Source: Prostheceraeus crozeri (lineage: Eukaryota > Platyhelminthes > Polycladida > Euryleptidae). From it: 64,000 nucleotides of DNA. The DNA is taken from contig CAJQUW010008680.1 of NCBI GenBank assembly GCA_907163375.1, positions 372,001-436,000 on the forward strand, written 5' to 3'. The translations under genes and the position numbers were made by a program. Positions 10,797-20,760 of this stretch are shown here, piece by piece. Position 1 is the first letter of the stretch. Each line of letters begins with the position of its first letter. The notes below the pieces were generated by a model. That model saw only the letters and a list, made by a program, of their open reading frames with translations. It made no database searches and was not told the origin of the DNA.

Positions 10797-11365
10797 TTAC
10801 AGTGGATGTAACGACGGTTTTGATGGCGTAGCAGTCGTGGCGAAGGGTACAAAAAAACGTAGTCGGTGATCAAACACAAGACAGATGCAAAATGCTTGCG
10901 TTCCTGTGTATTCTATGTCACTCGTAGCATGTGACGTCAAACATATTAAAAAGCTAATTTCATAATCATGTCTGCAAACACATAACAATGTTTATATTGT
11001 TATGTGTAATACTATTAGATTGAATTAATATAAAATTAATTTAAATTATTAAGTTTTTCAAACCATGTAGAGAAAAAGCAACAAACACACATATATGGAT
11101 CTATAATGGCGTTTCATCACGTGCAAGTATTATCCAATCACGCGTTAGTAATCAGAATAGCTTGTTTCTGAATTTTCTGGTTATCTCCACGTCTAAAAAT
11201 GATTATAACAACTTTGTTACTTATAAAATTACTAATATAACTGATATGTATAATTAAATGACTCTGAAATAATGAATTTAAATGGACTCCACTTGTATGA
11301 CCTTGACTTGATATAGGCTAGATCCTGTGTCTACTCCAGTACCTCTATTCCTCCATGTAAGGGTT

Positions 11366-11749
11366 CATGGAAATCTATCAGCTGAAGCTGCCGTTGAGCT
11401 TGTCCTTTCACGTGTGAAAGAATTTGGAGTGGAATCATCCGATATTGTAGCCGTAACAACAGATAGTGCACCCGTTATGACTAAGTTTGGACGACTAGTT
11501 CCATTCGAACACCAACTATGTTTAGCTCATGGGATCCACTTAGCAGTCGTCGACATTATCTACAATCAGAAAATGCTATCAACTGATTACGAAACTCATG
11601 ATGATATGTCTGAGGAGGAGAGTGATTTTGATGAAGAAGATAATGCGTTACTCCATGATATTCCAGTTATCAATGACGATTTAAGTCTCGTCGTGACCAA
11701 AGTCAGGAATATCGCGAGAATGTTCAGAAAGTCACCTACGAAGAATCAG
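11366..11749 (+). pseudogene. hAT transposase exon 1, second part
   Basis: Continues the BED-hAT transposase after the P insertion: NLSAEAAVELVLSRVKEFGV, then IVAVTTDSAPVMTKFG (the hAT region around a catalytic Asp), then CLAHGIHLAV, an acidic stretch, and VTKVRNIARMFRKSP. It ends at a consensus donor (CAG|GTGAGT, 11749/11750), so the exon boundary is supported. Intron 11750-12600 is AT-rich and holds nothing else I can see. Confidence 0.87.
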
Positions 11750-12600
11750 GTGAGTCACATTTCTTTTAAGTATACAGTAGTTTCTGTAGGTACAGCTGTT
11801 AACATCGGTTAATTCGTCACAAATCAGGGGAGGAGAACGAGATGTACCGCCACCGCATTATGTATTAGTAATGTATATGGTTAGATGCTTTAACTCAAAG
11901 GATAGCGGAAGTTTAATTCAAGCAATCAGGTGTGACGAGTAATACAATTAGTATAATATTTTCAAGGCTTAAAATTTGATACCTTAATAAAATGCAGGCT
12001 TACTCAACATTATGACTATTTTCTTAACGTTTTTGTGAACTATATATAAGCTCAGTAGTAATAAGTTGTATCTAAGTTCCTGTTTTGCTGGCTAGCCTGA
12101 GTTATTTCCTAATCTACGTGATTATATTTGAACTGAATTTGTTAATTCTGTTTTGATTTTATGACCTTCCACACTTGCTTATTGCCACACGAAATGTGAT
12201 ACACTAGTTTTCTTTTGTAAAGATTATTTGTCGATTGTGTGTCGGTATCTTTATCAGTTTAATTACGAACGACATAATTATAGAGGAGAAATGTACCTCA
12301 AATCACATCTTAACTTCGTTAAAATTGCTTGAGAGTTATAAGATTGACTTAATTTTCCATTGACATAAGTTAGATAAACTGTTCATAATCTGTTTGCATT
12401 TGGAAACTGTACTGTTAAAAGACTCACATACTACCCAACACTGTATTATAGATAAATGGCATGCATGTAAAAGCTTGAATTTTTACTAAAAAAGTAACTA
12501 TTGTTAAAAAGGAGTAATTATTAATTTTCAACTGAAAGCTACAGCTCTATTAAATGAGTAAGCTACTCGTATACACTAAATGCCTGCTATTAACTTTCAG

Positions 12601-13259
12601 ATTTTACAAGGATACGTAATGGAAGAAAAAGGAAAAGAATTGAATCTCGTTTTAGACTGTAGGACTCGATGGAACAGTCTCGAATCGATGGTGTCCCGGT
12701 TTCTTGATCTTCGAAAGCCTGTTTCAAAAGCTCTTATCGATATTAGAGACGCCCCAGCTTGTGCGAAAGTGAGTTTGAAGTTCTGATAGAGCTCGTAGCT
12801 GCTCTTGCTCCGATTCAAATGTCAGCTGAGGTAATTGGTCGACGAGATACTACCCTGATTCAAGCGGAAGGAGCTATAAAATTCTTGTTCAATCGTTTAA
12901 AGAAGAACAAATCAAGAATAAGTTCTGCTCTTTTATCTGCTCTAAGAAACAGACTGGGAGAGAGGCGCAATGAGCGTATTGTGTCCCTTGCAAAATACTT
13001 GCAGAACTGCTGCTGTTTATTTGAGGAAGAGAGTGATGATTTCTTCAAAATCAGTTCGAAAAAAACTTTGATTGAAACTGCAAGGAAGCTTCTCGCGAAC
13101 TTATTCATGGATGATTCGTCGATGGCTTGTTCGGAAATTGAGACGGTAATCGAACCAGATACATGCGGATCCGCAAAGGAAGAAGATCTTCAGGCAGAAC
13201 TGATGAAAGCAATGAATAGTTCTGCATCATCTTCAGCATCAAATGTTGAATGTGATTAG
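12601..13259 (+). pseudogene. hAT transposase exon 2, first part, frameshifted
   Basis: After the acceptor CTTTCAG (ending at 12600) the phase-0 frame reads ILQGYVMEEKG, then DCRTRWNSLESMVSRFL, which contains the hAT R-W motif. A shift near 12755-12770 moves it to the frame reading LCESEFEVLIELVAALAPIQ and RERRNERIVSLAKYLQNCC-type sequence, to a stop at 13257-13259. One indel explains the break. Confidence 0.83.
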
Positions 13260-13270
13260 CAGTTCAAAAC

Positions 13271-13486
13271 TTGTCATCCGAATTTGGAATTTATGAGAAA
13301 ACAGGAAAGCGCACAGGAAACTTGGACCTGTTGCTTCATTGTCTTTTAACTATCAAGCCCACTTCAGTAGAAAGTGAACGTGTCTTTTCTATTGCAGCTC
13401 GTTATATTGGGAAAATCCGATCACGTCTAAGTGACAAATCAGTGAATATTCTATGTGTATTGAACGCCTACTTCAAGAACGTGTAG
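13271..13486 (+). pseudogene. hAT transposase C-terminal dimerisation domain
   Basis: Encodes LDLLLHCLLTIKPTSVESER and then VFSIAARYIGKIRSRLSDKS. This is the hATC dimerisation motif (P-T-S-x-x-x-E-R-x-F-S) that closes hAT transposases. It is a third frame relative to 12759-13259, separated by one stop and shift near 13257. The stop codon is at 13484-13486, 250 bp before the right TIR, a normal spacing for a compact hAT. Confidence 0.87.
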
Positions 13487-13757
13487 TCTGCGAATTCTCT
13501 TGTTCAATTTTCAACCTTTTTGCTATTTTGTTGTATCAAATATGAATATGAGAGTTATGAAAACTTGATATGAGTCATGATAAATTTATTCTTTTCTACA
13601 TTTTCGAGTAACAAAGTTAAACAAGTTAAGGGGATTAGCTACATTGAACTCAGAACTCGTCGGGAAAAAAATCCCGGTAATTCCCGGGAAAACGATTTGA
13701 ATTCCCGATTCCCGGGAATTCCCGAAAACGCATTTTCCGTTAAACCCTAAAACACAT

Positions 13758-14504
13758 ATAATGTCCCTATAATCCCGCGAGAATAAATGACACCCCAGAC
13801 CGGTACACCAGGTAAATTCACAGATTTGTCAACCGTAAATTTTCAGAATCCCAATTAACACAATTGTGGCGGTTTCTTTGCCAGTTGATCTTGAAAATGC
13901 TTCATCTGACCACCAAGTGCGATCTAAAATAGTGTCATTAGCATCCAACACATTCAAGAACCACTTGGAGAATTCAATTTGTTTGTCCCAGTCGACAGCA
14001 CACAGTGAATGAGTCAGTCGTAGAATGCATGTACAAGCCTTCATTTTTCCTTTCTTTAGAAGCTTAAAGACGCTTCCCGAATTCTTCAAATAGGCCTCGA
14101 GCTGACTTCTGTTGGCTTCTGGCTAGCCTTCCACAAATTTGATCTCCGATCGCTCCAGTTGCAGTGGCTGCATGTGGTCTCTCACTCCTCTAAGTATCCA
14201 TCACTGATCCAGTCTCTTTAGATCTCTGCAACAAAAAATCAATACTGAGCACTTCTGCTTCGCGGATCTGATTTTTTGGTCGGCCATCTACTTGTCTTGA
14301 CGATGGCTGTTGGTAGCGGTTATAAGGCCTCGCAATAAGGGAGAGGAAAAACTCATAATTTATTTGGACTTTTCTCAGAAAATTTGAAATATTCCTAGTC
14401 AACTGTTCAATGAACCGTCTACTTGATCTAGCAGCATTATTACTGTTCATGCAATAGAGCTCTACAACCGAAATTCGCTGCTGCTTGTTCAAACGAAAAG
14501 TCAT
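13758..14504 (-). pseudogene. Tc1/mariner transposase, N-terminal and first catalytic part
   Basis: Minus strand. It opens MTFRLNKQQRISVVELYCMN, resembling the DUF4817-type helix-turn-helix that precedes some Tc1/mariner transposases, and reaches RSKETGSVMDT (family: xFRETGSVxD). Next come HSLCAVDWDKQIEFSKWFL and ILDRTWWSDEAFS (family: iwFSDEAHF with the first catalytic Asp), then in other frames HNCVNWDSENLR (family: NRQNxRxWGxENP) and VPVWGVIYSRGIIGTLY. Frames shift at least three times. It stops exactly at the right end of the hAT element, and its C-terminus is at 1-364. Confidence 0.75.
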
Positions 14505-15263
14505 ATTGATTGCATATAAGAGTGAAAATAACAGTGAAATTTAGAGAACATGGACAACGATGACGGGTTTCTAACCAGATAGACTATGATAGATGCACTT
14601 CCAAAGCTGAAAATGAACCCCTGTGACCCGTGGTTTGTTTTAATGAATAATTTAGTCAACTTTATGTAAGGTTTTCATTACTTATCAGCTGGATGTTCTT
14701 CAATGTTGGTACAACAAGAAAAGGGAAATTCCTGTTCTAAGTTTTGTGGCACCCTCGTGTTTGTTATACAAGCTTGCAGAACCGAATTACAGCTCTGTAT
14801 CCGAGAGATATTTTTGTACATCCAATATCATCAAGCCACAGACAGCCTCTGTGAGTTCGTAAAAAAAGTTGAAGCGATCTCCGTCGACATTGAATTTTGC
14901 AAAAATATTTCTGCTGCCATGCTGAAATTATGATACAATTGTAGATTCATCATTGTTCGTTACATTGTTCATTTCATTTCATACGATGAGAGAGGTCCCT
15001 GCTTTGATGCTTCCTTTAATTTTTTCCCAATAGGTGCGAGGCCTTTCAACCGCTGCAGGCGACCATCATGAGGCACTTTCTGAAAAAACAACCTGCAGTG
15101 GGGCTCAGACATAGTTGAAAATTACTGGCGATGGTTAAAGTTGAAGCAGTCATTGCAATAATGAAAGTCATTCAATTTTTTTCTTTTTTATGACGGTCAA
15201 TTACTGCATTATAGAAATCTAAATCTGATAACGTGATTCCTTAAAACGATTCTCTTCTTTCAG

Positions 15264-15372
15264 CTATGCCAGTCGAGTGAAACTGATCAAAAATGATGCA
15301 ACAAAGAACAAAGACAGTGAAGAAATCGCAAAACTGAAGAAGGAAATCCAAAAGCTGAGAGGTGGCGGATAA
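15264..15372 (+). CDS. Kinesin motor C-terminal exon (kinesin-14/KCBP-like), last exon
   Basis: A pyrimidine-rich acceptor (TTCTCTTCTTTCAG, ending at 15263) is followed by an open frame YASRVKLIKND, then ATKNKDSEEIAKLKKEI, and a TAA at 15370-15372. The Y-A-x-R-V-K-x-I-x-N-D sequence is the final strand/helix of the kinesin motor followed by a neck-like helix. The N-D-x-(S/T)-K-N and 'A-(R/K)-LKK' pattern is most like C-terminal-motor kinesins of the KCBP type, where motor plus short neck end the protein. Only 35 residues are present. No upstream motor exon is recognisable between 14505 and 15263, so the preceding exon should lie left of the window, with the nested transposons inside the intron. 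An isolated pseudo-exon cannot be excluded. Confidence 0.65.
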
Positions 15373-15870
15373 GAGAGTCGAGTTTACTTGTCGAAATGTC
15401 ATTGAGAGATTTACATTTGATTTGTTTTTATTCATTTGACAGCAACACATGGGCAGATCATTCCTTATTTTGCCTGCTTGATTAGCATGTAAACAAAGTT
15501 TTATCTAATCGAAAAGTCAAAGAGTTTTGAATATAATTTCTATGCATTTTGGGAATGGTCGTGAGGAATGACCGGGTGCCATGAACAATAGAAGTCTAAT
15601 ATAAATTACAACGGTTCATAGGAAGAGCCAAGAAATGTCTGAACGTGACAAATGGATACAGCTTTTCAAATTCAAAATGAATTACACACATTGCACTTGT
15701 AACGAATTTATTTACTGCGTGACAACAAATCTTAACACTGGGAATTATAGTGACCATTATTTTCATTAATGAAATAGCATCAGAACTATAACTTAAAATG
15801 TTAAAGTTTTATTTCAGACATGTCTAGAAACCTGCATAGCCCCTAGCATTAATGCGAGCTCAAATTCTAT
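15373..15870 (+). other. Region downstream of the kinesin stop codon, no gene seen
   Basis: Presumed 3' untranslated and intergenic sequence of the kinesin-like gene. It is AT-rich with no open frame worth reporting and no clear AATAAA close to the stop. The upstream stretch 14505-15263 is also empty apart from a short uninformative frame at 14703-14933. Confidence 0.4.
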
Positions 15871-15879
15871 TGTTCATAG

Positions 15880-16760
15880 AGTTCATCTGATCTCTCTTGC
15901 TCACTGCGCTCTCATTGCTTTTCAACCAATCGTTCGGAAAGTTGTTCGAAATTGGTTTGAAAATGTGGATACGAGTTTTCCATCCATCAACCAGTCTCAT
16001 ACCACGCAAGCTTGGTGAAAGATCAGGAGAGTGTGAAGGCTATGGGAGTTAGACCTACTCAACTGCTGAGCTGTTGTCACCTGGCTGGAGTGCTCTGTGC
16101 AACTGCACAGTGTCATCTTGAATGATGAGATGGTGCCCCTATACACTGTACTGTTGGAGTAACAAAAATAGTTACAATCTCCGGAGAGATAACACTAGTC
16201 TTCCAAGGTGCCTTGATGACAATAGCAGCTTTGACTTGTCCATCGTGCCAAATACCGGCCGAAATCATGACGCTGAAACCACCGCTGAAGCGACCATGTT
16301 CTGAAATGCAGCAAACTGTATATCTCTTACAAGACAGTCCGTGAGCACATACTCTTCCGTCGTGGAAATCGAGGGTAATCAGTAATTACTCGTCCACATC
16401 ACGCGATGTCTCTCATCAGCGCTACTTTTGAATGTCACTCACACCATTCTAATCTTTTTCGCTTGTGTTCGAGATCTGTAGCATGTCCATTCATGCGGGA
16501 AAGCAATCGTATAAATTCACTATACAGTTCAAAAAGTTATTGAGAGGTATGCGTACAGCATATCTGTAAAATTTAATTCCCGCTTCTGTCAAATTCAGCT
16601 CGTCGATGTGCAGTTCTTACGCAACGGACATTCCGTGAGCACATGCTCTTCCGTCGTGGAAATCGAGGGTAAACAGTGATTACTCGTCCACATCACGCGA
16701 TGAAACTCATCAGCACTCCTTTTAGAATGTCACTCACACCATTCTAATCGCAATTTTGAT
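15880..16760 (-). pseudogene. Decayed Tc1-like transposase
   Basis: The minus strand contains NGRFSGGFSVMISAGIWHDG followed by a hydrophobic VIK stretch. This is the Tc1 pattern GR-x-GGGSVMVWAGI-x-x-DG that follows the first catalytic region. Further on there are traces matching QDN-x-R-P-H and the SPDLSPIEHLWD-type segment, in several frames with many stops. A segment of about 122 bp occurs twice in the same orientation (16333-16454 and 16627-16749), so the reading is internally rearranged. No terminal inverted repeats were found. Confidence 0.6.
16333..16749. repeat. Direct duplication inside the Tc1 remnant
   Basis: 16333-16454 and 16627-16749 are close direct copies (both run from GACA through TCCGTGAGCACAT and CATCACGCGATG to ATTCTAATC), 294 bp apart. 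The intervening 172 bp is not duplicated. Confidence 0.8.
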
Positions 16761-17689
16761 AGTTTGGAAATGTGGGAATCGATTAAACAAGTTGTAAAGA
16801 AACACCCAGTGGTGTGAAGTGGGATCCATAGCGCCGGATGAGTCACTGTTAGATACAAGGCAGCAGTGCTACCAAGATGCCATGCAAGAATGTCAGCAGG
16901 TCGTCGTTGATCGTTGTATACATCAACGCCTTTCTCGAGTTAGGGGTCATGTGTGCTCTCTGACAGTATCCAAACAAGCAGTCTCGCAAATTATTGTGTC
17001 TGCTCACAACAGTCGTTCCGTATTTCCATTTGCTAGTTGATCAAGGACTTGCTTATTTTCCGGTGAGCATGCAGGACAGAAGGAATTCTAAGGAAAAAGG
17101 TCAAGATGAAGCTACCACTTCAACAAGGCCAACAAGAAGCCTCCTTGGTATCAAATTCCCCGAAGAAACACGTACTTGATTCGCTGTTGTGAGAGAATCA
17201 AAAAGTTCAATACATTGCGTTTCGTCTATTACTTTGGATAGCTGATCTGTTTCATAGGATTTTCTTATCTTTTATTCCCTTATCTGTTGTTCTGGGTGAA
17301 CCAAAATGTTATACAAAGTTATGGAATCACTGAAATCACTGAGTTACTATCATCACATCAGAGTAGGAGACGATATATGCTGATGTTGAATGGTGCTTCA
17401 ATGAACGCAAGTCGAAACCTCCAAAATGAAATTCCAACTGAACTTGTCTTCTTGCATTTGCAGTCAATTCTATACCAGCAATATCTTCAAGAGTCAAGAG
17501 ATGACATTGTCATCGTACTCTTGCAATTCAAATTTAGTCAAAGATAGTGGAGTAGTACGAGTAACATACGCTTTGCTGAATGATCCACATAATCGAAGCA
17601 GATGCAAGATTGCTTGAGGCTCATCGAGCTTCTGTAATAAATTATTCGCTATATATCGTCGAGATCTGATATACGCATTTGGAAAACTA
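16761..17689. other. No gene recognised
   Basis: Short open frames occur on the + strand at 16819-17040 and 17287-17547, but none shows a known motif, splice structure or conserved-looking composition. Treated as unannotated sequence. Confidence 0.4.
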
Positions 17690-18551
17690 ACAATTTTTAT
17701 CGGGGCGCCAAGAATTTCTGCATTTGGCTGAGAGAATTTCGCGATATCTGATGGAAATTGTTCGTGATGAATTGTTCATTTGTCCTATCGGCGATGAAGA
17801 GAAGAGTTCACATTTTGTCAAGTTCAGCTCCAAACCAGTTATTGATGATGCAGATTCAATGATATTCAAAACTTCAACCAATTCTTCATGTCTTCCGCAG
17901 AAGACCCCATCATCCAGATACCAAGTCGATTGAGGGCCAAAGCGAAGAAGAAAGGTCCAAGTGGATCGCCTTGTTGCACGCCCTGAGATGATGTCAACGT
18001 ACCAAGATTATGATACAGAAAAGGATGCTGTGCATTGCAGGAACTGACATATCGCAACATCTCAGGGAAATTTTAGCTGCACTTTATGTGCATCTGTGCA
18101 TCTTTATGTGAATTTTAGCTGCACTCAGGATATGCAATTAAAAGCATTTTTGAAATCGATCCTATCTGTAAAGTCTGTGTAAAGCAAAGTCTGTGTCGTA
18201 CCAATGTTCTTCGATAACATGACGAATCCGATGAATAATTATTTCGTTGCCAGCAGGAGTTGATACTCCAAACTGATAAGGAGTGAGAAACGATTCAGTA
18301 GACACTTTATGAACGTGGCAAAGGCATTTAATGGCGATTCTACGGAGAACATTTCCAACCGCAATTGGACGGACATCCCCCAGTTTAGTCTTTTTTAGTG
18401 CAACAAATGATGCACCATCAATGTAGGGTAGGCCCTAATGCCTCAGATGGAGCTTGATCAAAAAAGAAAATATTAATAGCATGTCTTAGAGAAGTCAACA
18501 GGGAAATGGCCAATATGGTTTCGTTGGCATCCGAAATATGCTGCACTCTAA

Positions 18552-19900
18552 GGCCGCTGTCACACAGAATAAGGTGTCTTCCATCTTCCATCTTCCATTT
18601 GGGATTACCTTTTTATTCCATGTAGAAAAGAATCCAACCTATCTCACAGAAAAGGTCATCAGCCATAAGTCAACTTCCATCTTTCATCGTCCGTCATGCT
18701 GTCACACAGGAAAAGTCATAAGGCGTCGTCCATCGGACATAACGCATGAAATTATGCGACTGATGAAACTCATTTCCATAAGTCGTCAGGCGTCAGCCGC
18801 GAGACTGTTCTAAAAATAGAGCAACGTGAAGTGACGTCTGAGGAAGATTTATGAAGCTGTCATTTGCGAAGAGAAGCAATCAGAAAACAGCCTTTGTTCA
18901 CAATGTTGAACGGGGACGAGGATCAAGACAGTAGTCACAGACAACGGAAAATAGTGAAAAACAGCGCTGACTGAATTGGAAATGGATTTCCCTAGTGCAG
19001 GGTTGCGCAACCTGCGGCCTTACGGCCGCATGCGGCCGTAGCAGAGGCAAAGTGCGGCCGTGACAATGAGAAGTAAAAGAAAAAGTATATTGTACATGTA
19101 TATTGCAAATATTTCTGGAGTTCAAGGCAATCGAAAAACAATCGGAACTATAGAAGCATGCTAGTCACCTTGTAAATGTCGAACTCCTTTATGCCTACAC
19201 TGCTTGGATAAATGCGGGCCCGCAGGCGCGATGAAGGCGTTCAAGCAGTTCGATAGCACATGAATAGAATACGTTATGGAAGTTACATCCATATGTATTC
19301 ACGGCTACGGTCATCAGCTAAAAGAAACGAAAGTGACACTTGTAGATTGCTCGAATTGTTCGCGCGCGTGAGCTTCAAGTCCATGAATTTTGCATGGCTC
19401 GTGATTCCTTTATGAATTATTACAGTAGCTTAGTAAAGTGTTTTCTCCATCGGTTGCCCTTACAAAAACATGCTTTCAACTTTTCAAGTGCTAAAATCAT
19501 CAGTAGCTTACAATCTTTTCAGGTCAAAAATGACCGTCGGTCGTTTGTGGGTTAATTTGCTAACACATTCTTTGCGAAGTAGGCCTTTATGCGATTTTCA
19601 CTGCGTCATTCATCAAGGAAAGCTAGTTTGAGAGTTGGAATATAAAAGGGATTGGCTGTTGACCTAGTTGTTTGCACACATATTTAGTGCGGCCGTGACT
19701 CTTTCGGCCTTCGAAATGGCGGCCGAAAAATGTAAAAAGGTTGCGCATCCCTGCCCTAGTGTGACTGCGGTAGGTGGAAGATGAACGATGGAAGGCGGAA
19801 GACAGCAGATGAAAATCGTCTCATCACGCATTATGAAGAATGTGCAAATAGGCGAGTGACACGGAAGATGGAAGACGCCTTTTCCTGTGTGACAGCGGCC
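18552..19900. mobile_element. PIF/Harbinger-type non-autonomous element
   Basis: Terminal inverted repeats begin GGCCGCTGTCACACAG and stay similar for about 45 bp (through GTCTTCCATCTTCC). They are flanked by TAA at 18549-18551 and 19901-19903; a 3-bp T(A/T)A duplication is diagnostic for PIF/Harbinger. Removing it rejoins the RT pseudogene (GPY-x-L / RVQHISDANE). It encodes no transposase. A hAT MITE (18998-19753) sits inside it, so its own length was about 590 bp. Confidence 0.85.
18998..19753. mobile_element. hAT-type MITE nested in the Harbinger MITE
   Basis: TIRs CAGGGTTGCGCAACCT (left) and AGGTTGCGCATCCCTG (right), with GCGGCC-rich subterminal DNA on both sides, flanked by a perfect 8-bp duplication CCCTAGTG at 18990-18997 and 19754-19761. 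756 bp, no recognisable transposase. Confidence 0.92.
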
Positions 19901-20760
19901 TAAGCCAATATGGGCCACAAGCACTGTCTTTCGGGAAAGATTTTAAAATAGCCAGCATGTCAAAAGTATTGTTCAATTGAGTTGGCAATGCATCGTTCGA
20001 TTCATCTATTGAAGGCGAGGGATCATCAGGATGTTACATCTGGAGCGCTTTCCATGTCTCAGGTGTGTCTGATGCCAGCGACAAGCACGTCCATCTGCTT
20101 GCATGAGTCAGTGCCGCATCAAGAACCACTCTTTCATCTGAATCTTTGGAAATACAAGCTGTCTGTGTTCGATCCTTGTGGCTTGATAAACTTGCTGTGT
20201 TAACTGTTCCTTTCCACAATTCAAGGCATCGGTTTTCTTTCCTTTTTTTGTAGAATTTGTTTATGTCTGCTATTTTTTTGCTTCTACCGCCACGCTTTGG
20301 TGAAGGTAAAACAGCTTTTTGCAAACATAAGCAATTTCTCCCATGCTTCTCCAGAATTTTCTTGAATGATGTTCATCAACGTTACGGACAATGCTTCTGC
20401 AAATGATTGCCTTGCGTTTGCTGTGACTGCTCTCAGTGTTGGCTTCCTCAATCACATCATTTCGTTCCATGAAGAGAAGGAAGGCACATTACTTGCTGAC
20501 AAAGATTCAGCATCAGCTGTCGATGATGTGCAAAGTTCATCAGATTTATGGACCATTTTGCATTTCTTAGAATGATTGATAGAGCGATTAATAGAAATTA
20601 AGCGATTGCATTGGCTTACATATGTCCTGTGCTGCTCCAGCCACTCATTAGGGACATTACCTGAATAAAGACCTTGAGCATACCGCACAACGTGCTTTTT
20701 CAGCATAGATGGTACGCAGCGTTCTAGACATTCACGTACCGGGCATAGAAGGCCAGTCGA

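Larger units (their letters stand above)
2323..11357 (-). mobile_element. P-superfamily DNA transposon, itself interrupted
   Basis: A 32-bp terminal inverted repeat beginning CATGGAGGAATAGAGGT (2323-2354 and 11326-11357, two mismatches) bounds a 9035-bp element with 8-bp duplications. A 14-bp subterminal inverted repeat (2368-2381 and 11284-11297) mirrors the internal inverted repeat of the Drosophila P element. The Drosophila P TIR likewise begins with CATG. The minus strand encodes a THAP-domain P transposase in pieces between 10796 and 3072. About 4.8 kb of the length is a foldback element inserted in the THAP exon, so the original P element was about 4.2 kb. 2382-3071 and 10797-11283 are non-coding flanks in which I see no other gene. 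Confidence 0.9.
1343..13749 (+). mobile_element. hAT transposon (ZBED type), interrupted by a P element
   Basis: An 11-bp terminal inverted repeat, TAGGGTTTAAC at 1343-1353 and its complement at 13739-13749, bounds a region that encodes a BED-finger hAT transposase on the + strand. Both ends carry subterminal blocks rich in CCCGGGAATTCCC (about 1386-1422 and 13664-13733). An imperfect 8-bp duplication flanks it (AAACACAA at 1333-1340 and AAACACAT at 13750-13757); two extra bases sit between the left copy and the TIR. Of the 12.4 kb, 9.0 kb is an inserted P element, so the original hAT was about 3.4 kb. It lies inside the mariner-like element seen at 1-364 and 13758-14504. Confidence 0.85.
17690..20760 (-). 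pseudogene. Non-LTR reverse transcriptase pseudogene, split by a MITE
   Basis: Read 5' to 3' on the minus strand: CLERCVPSMLKKHVVRYAQG (about 20.7 kb), SDTPETWKALQM, NNTFDMLAILKSFPKDSACG (about 19.95 kb); then, after the inserted MITE (18552-19900), ANETILAISLLTSLRHAI, GASFVALKKTKLGDVRPIAV and a GNVLRRIAIK stretch, GVSTPAGNEIIIHRIRHVIE, DFKNAFN, and SSQGVQQGDPLGPFFFALAL near 17.97 kb. These are the ordered RT palm motifs of a LINE-type element with the G-x-x-QGDPLGP block. The catalytic Y-x-D-D region is not readable. Frames change many times. The clade is not assigned. Confidence 0.78.
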
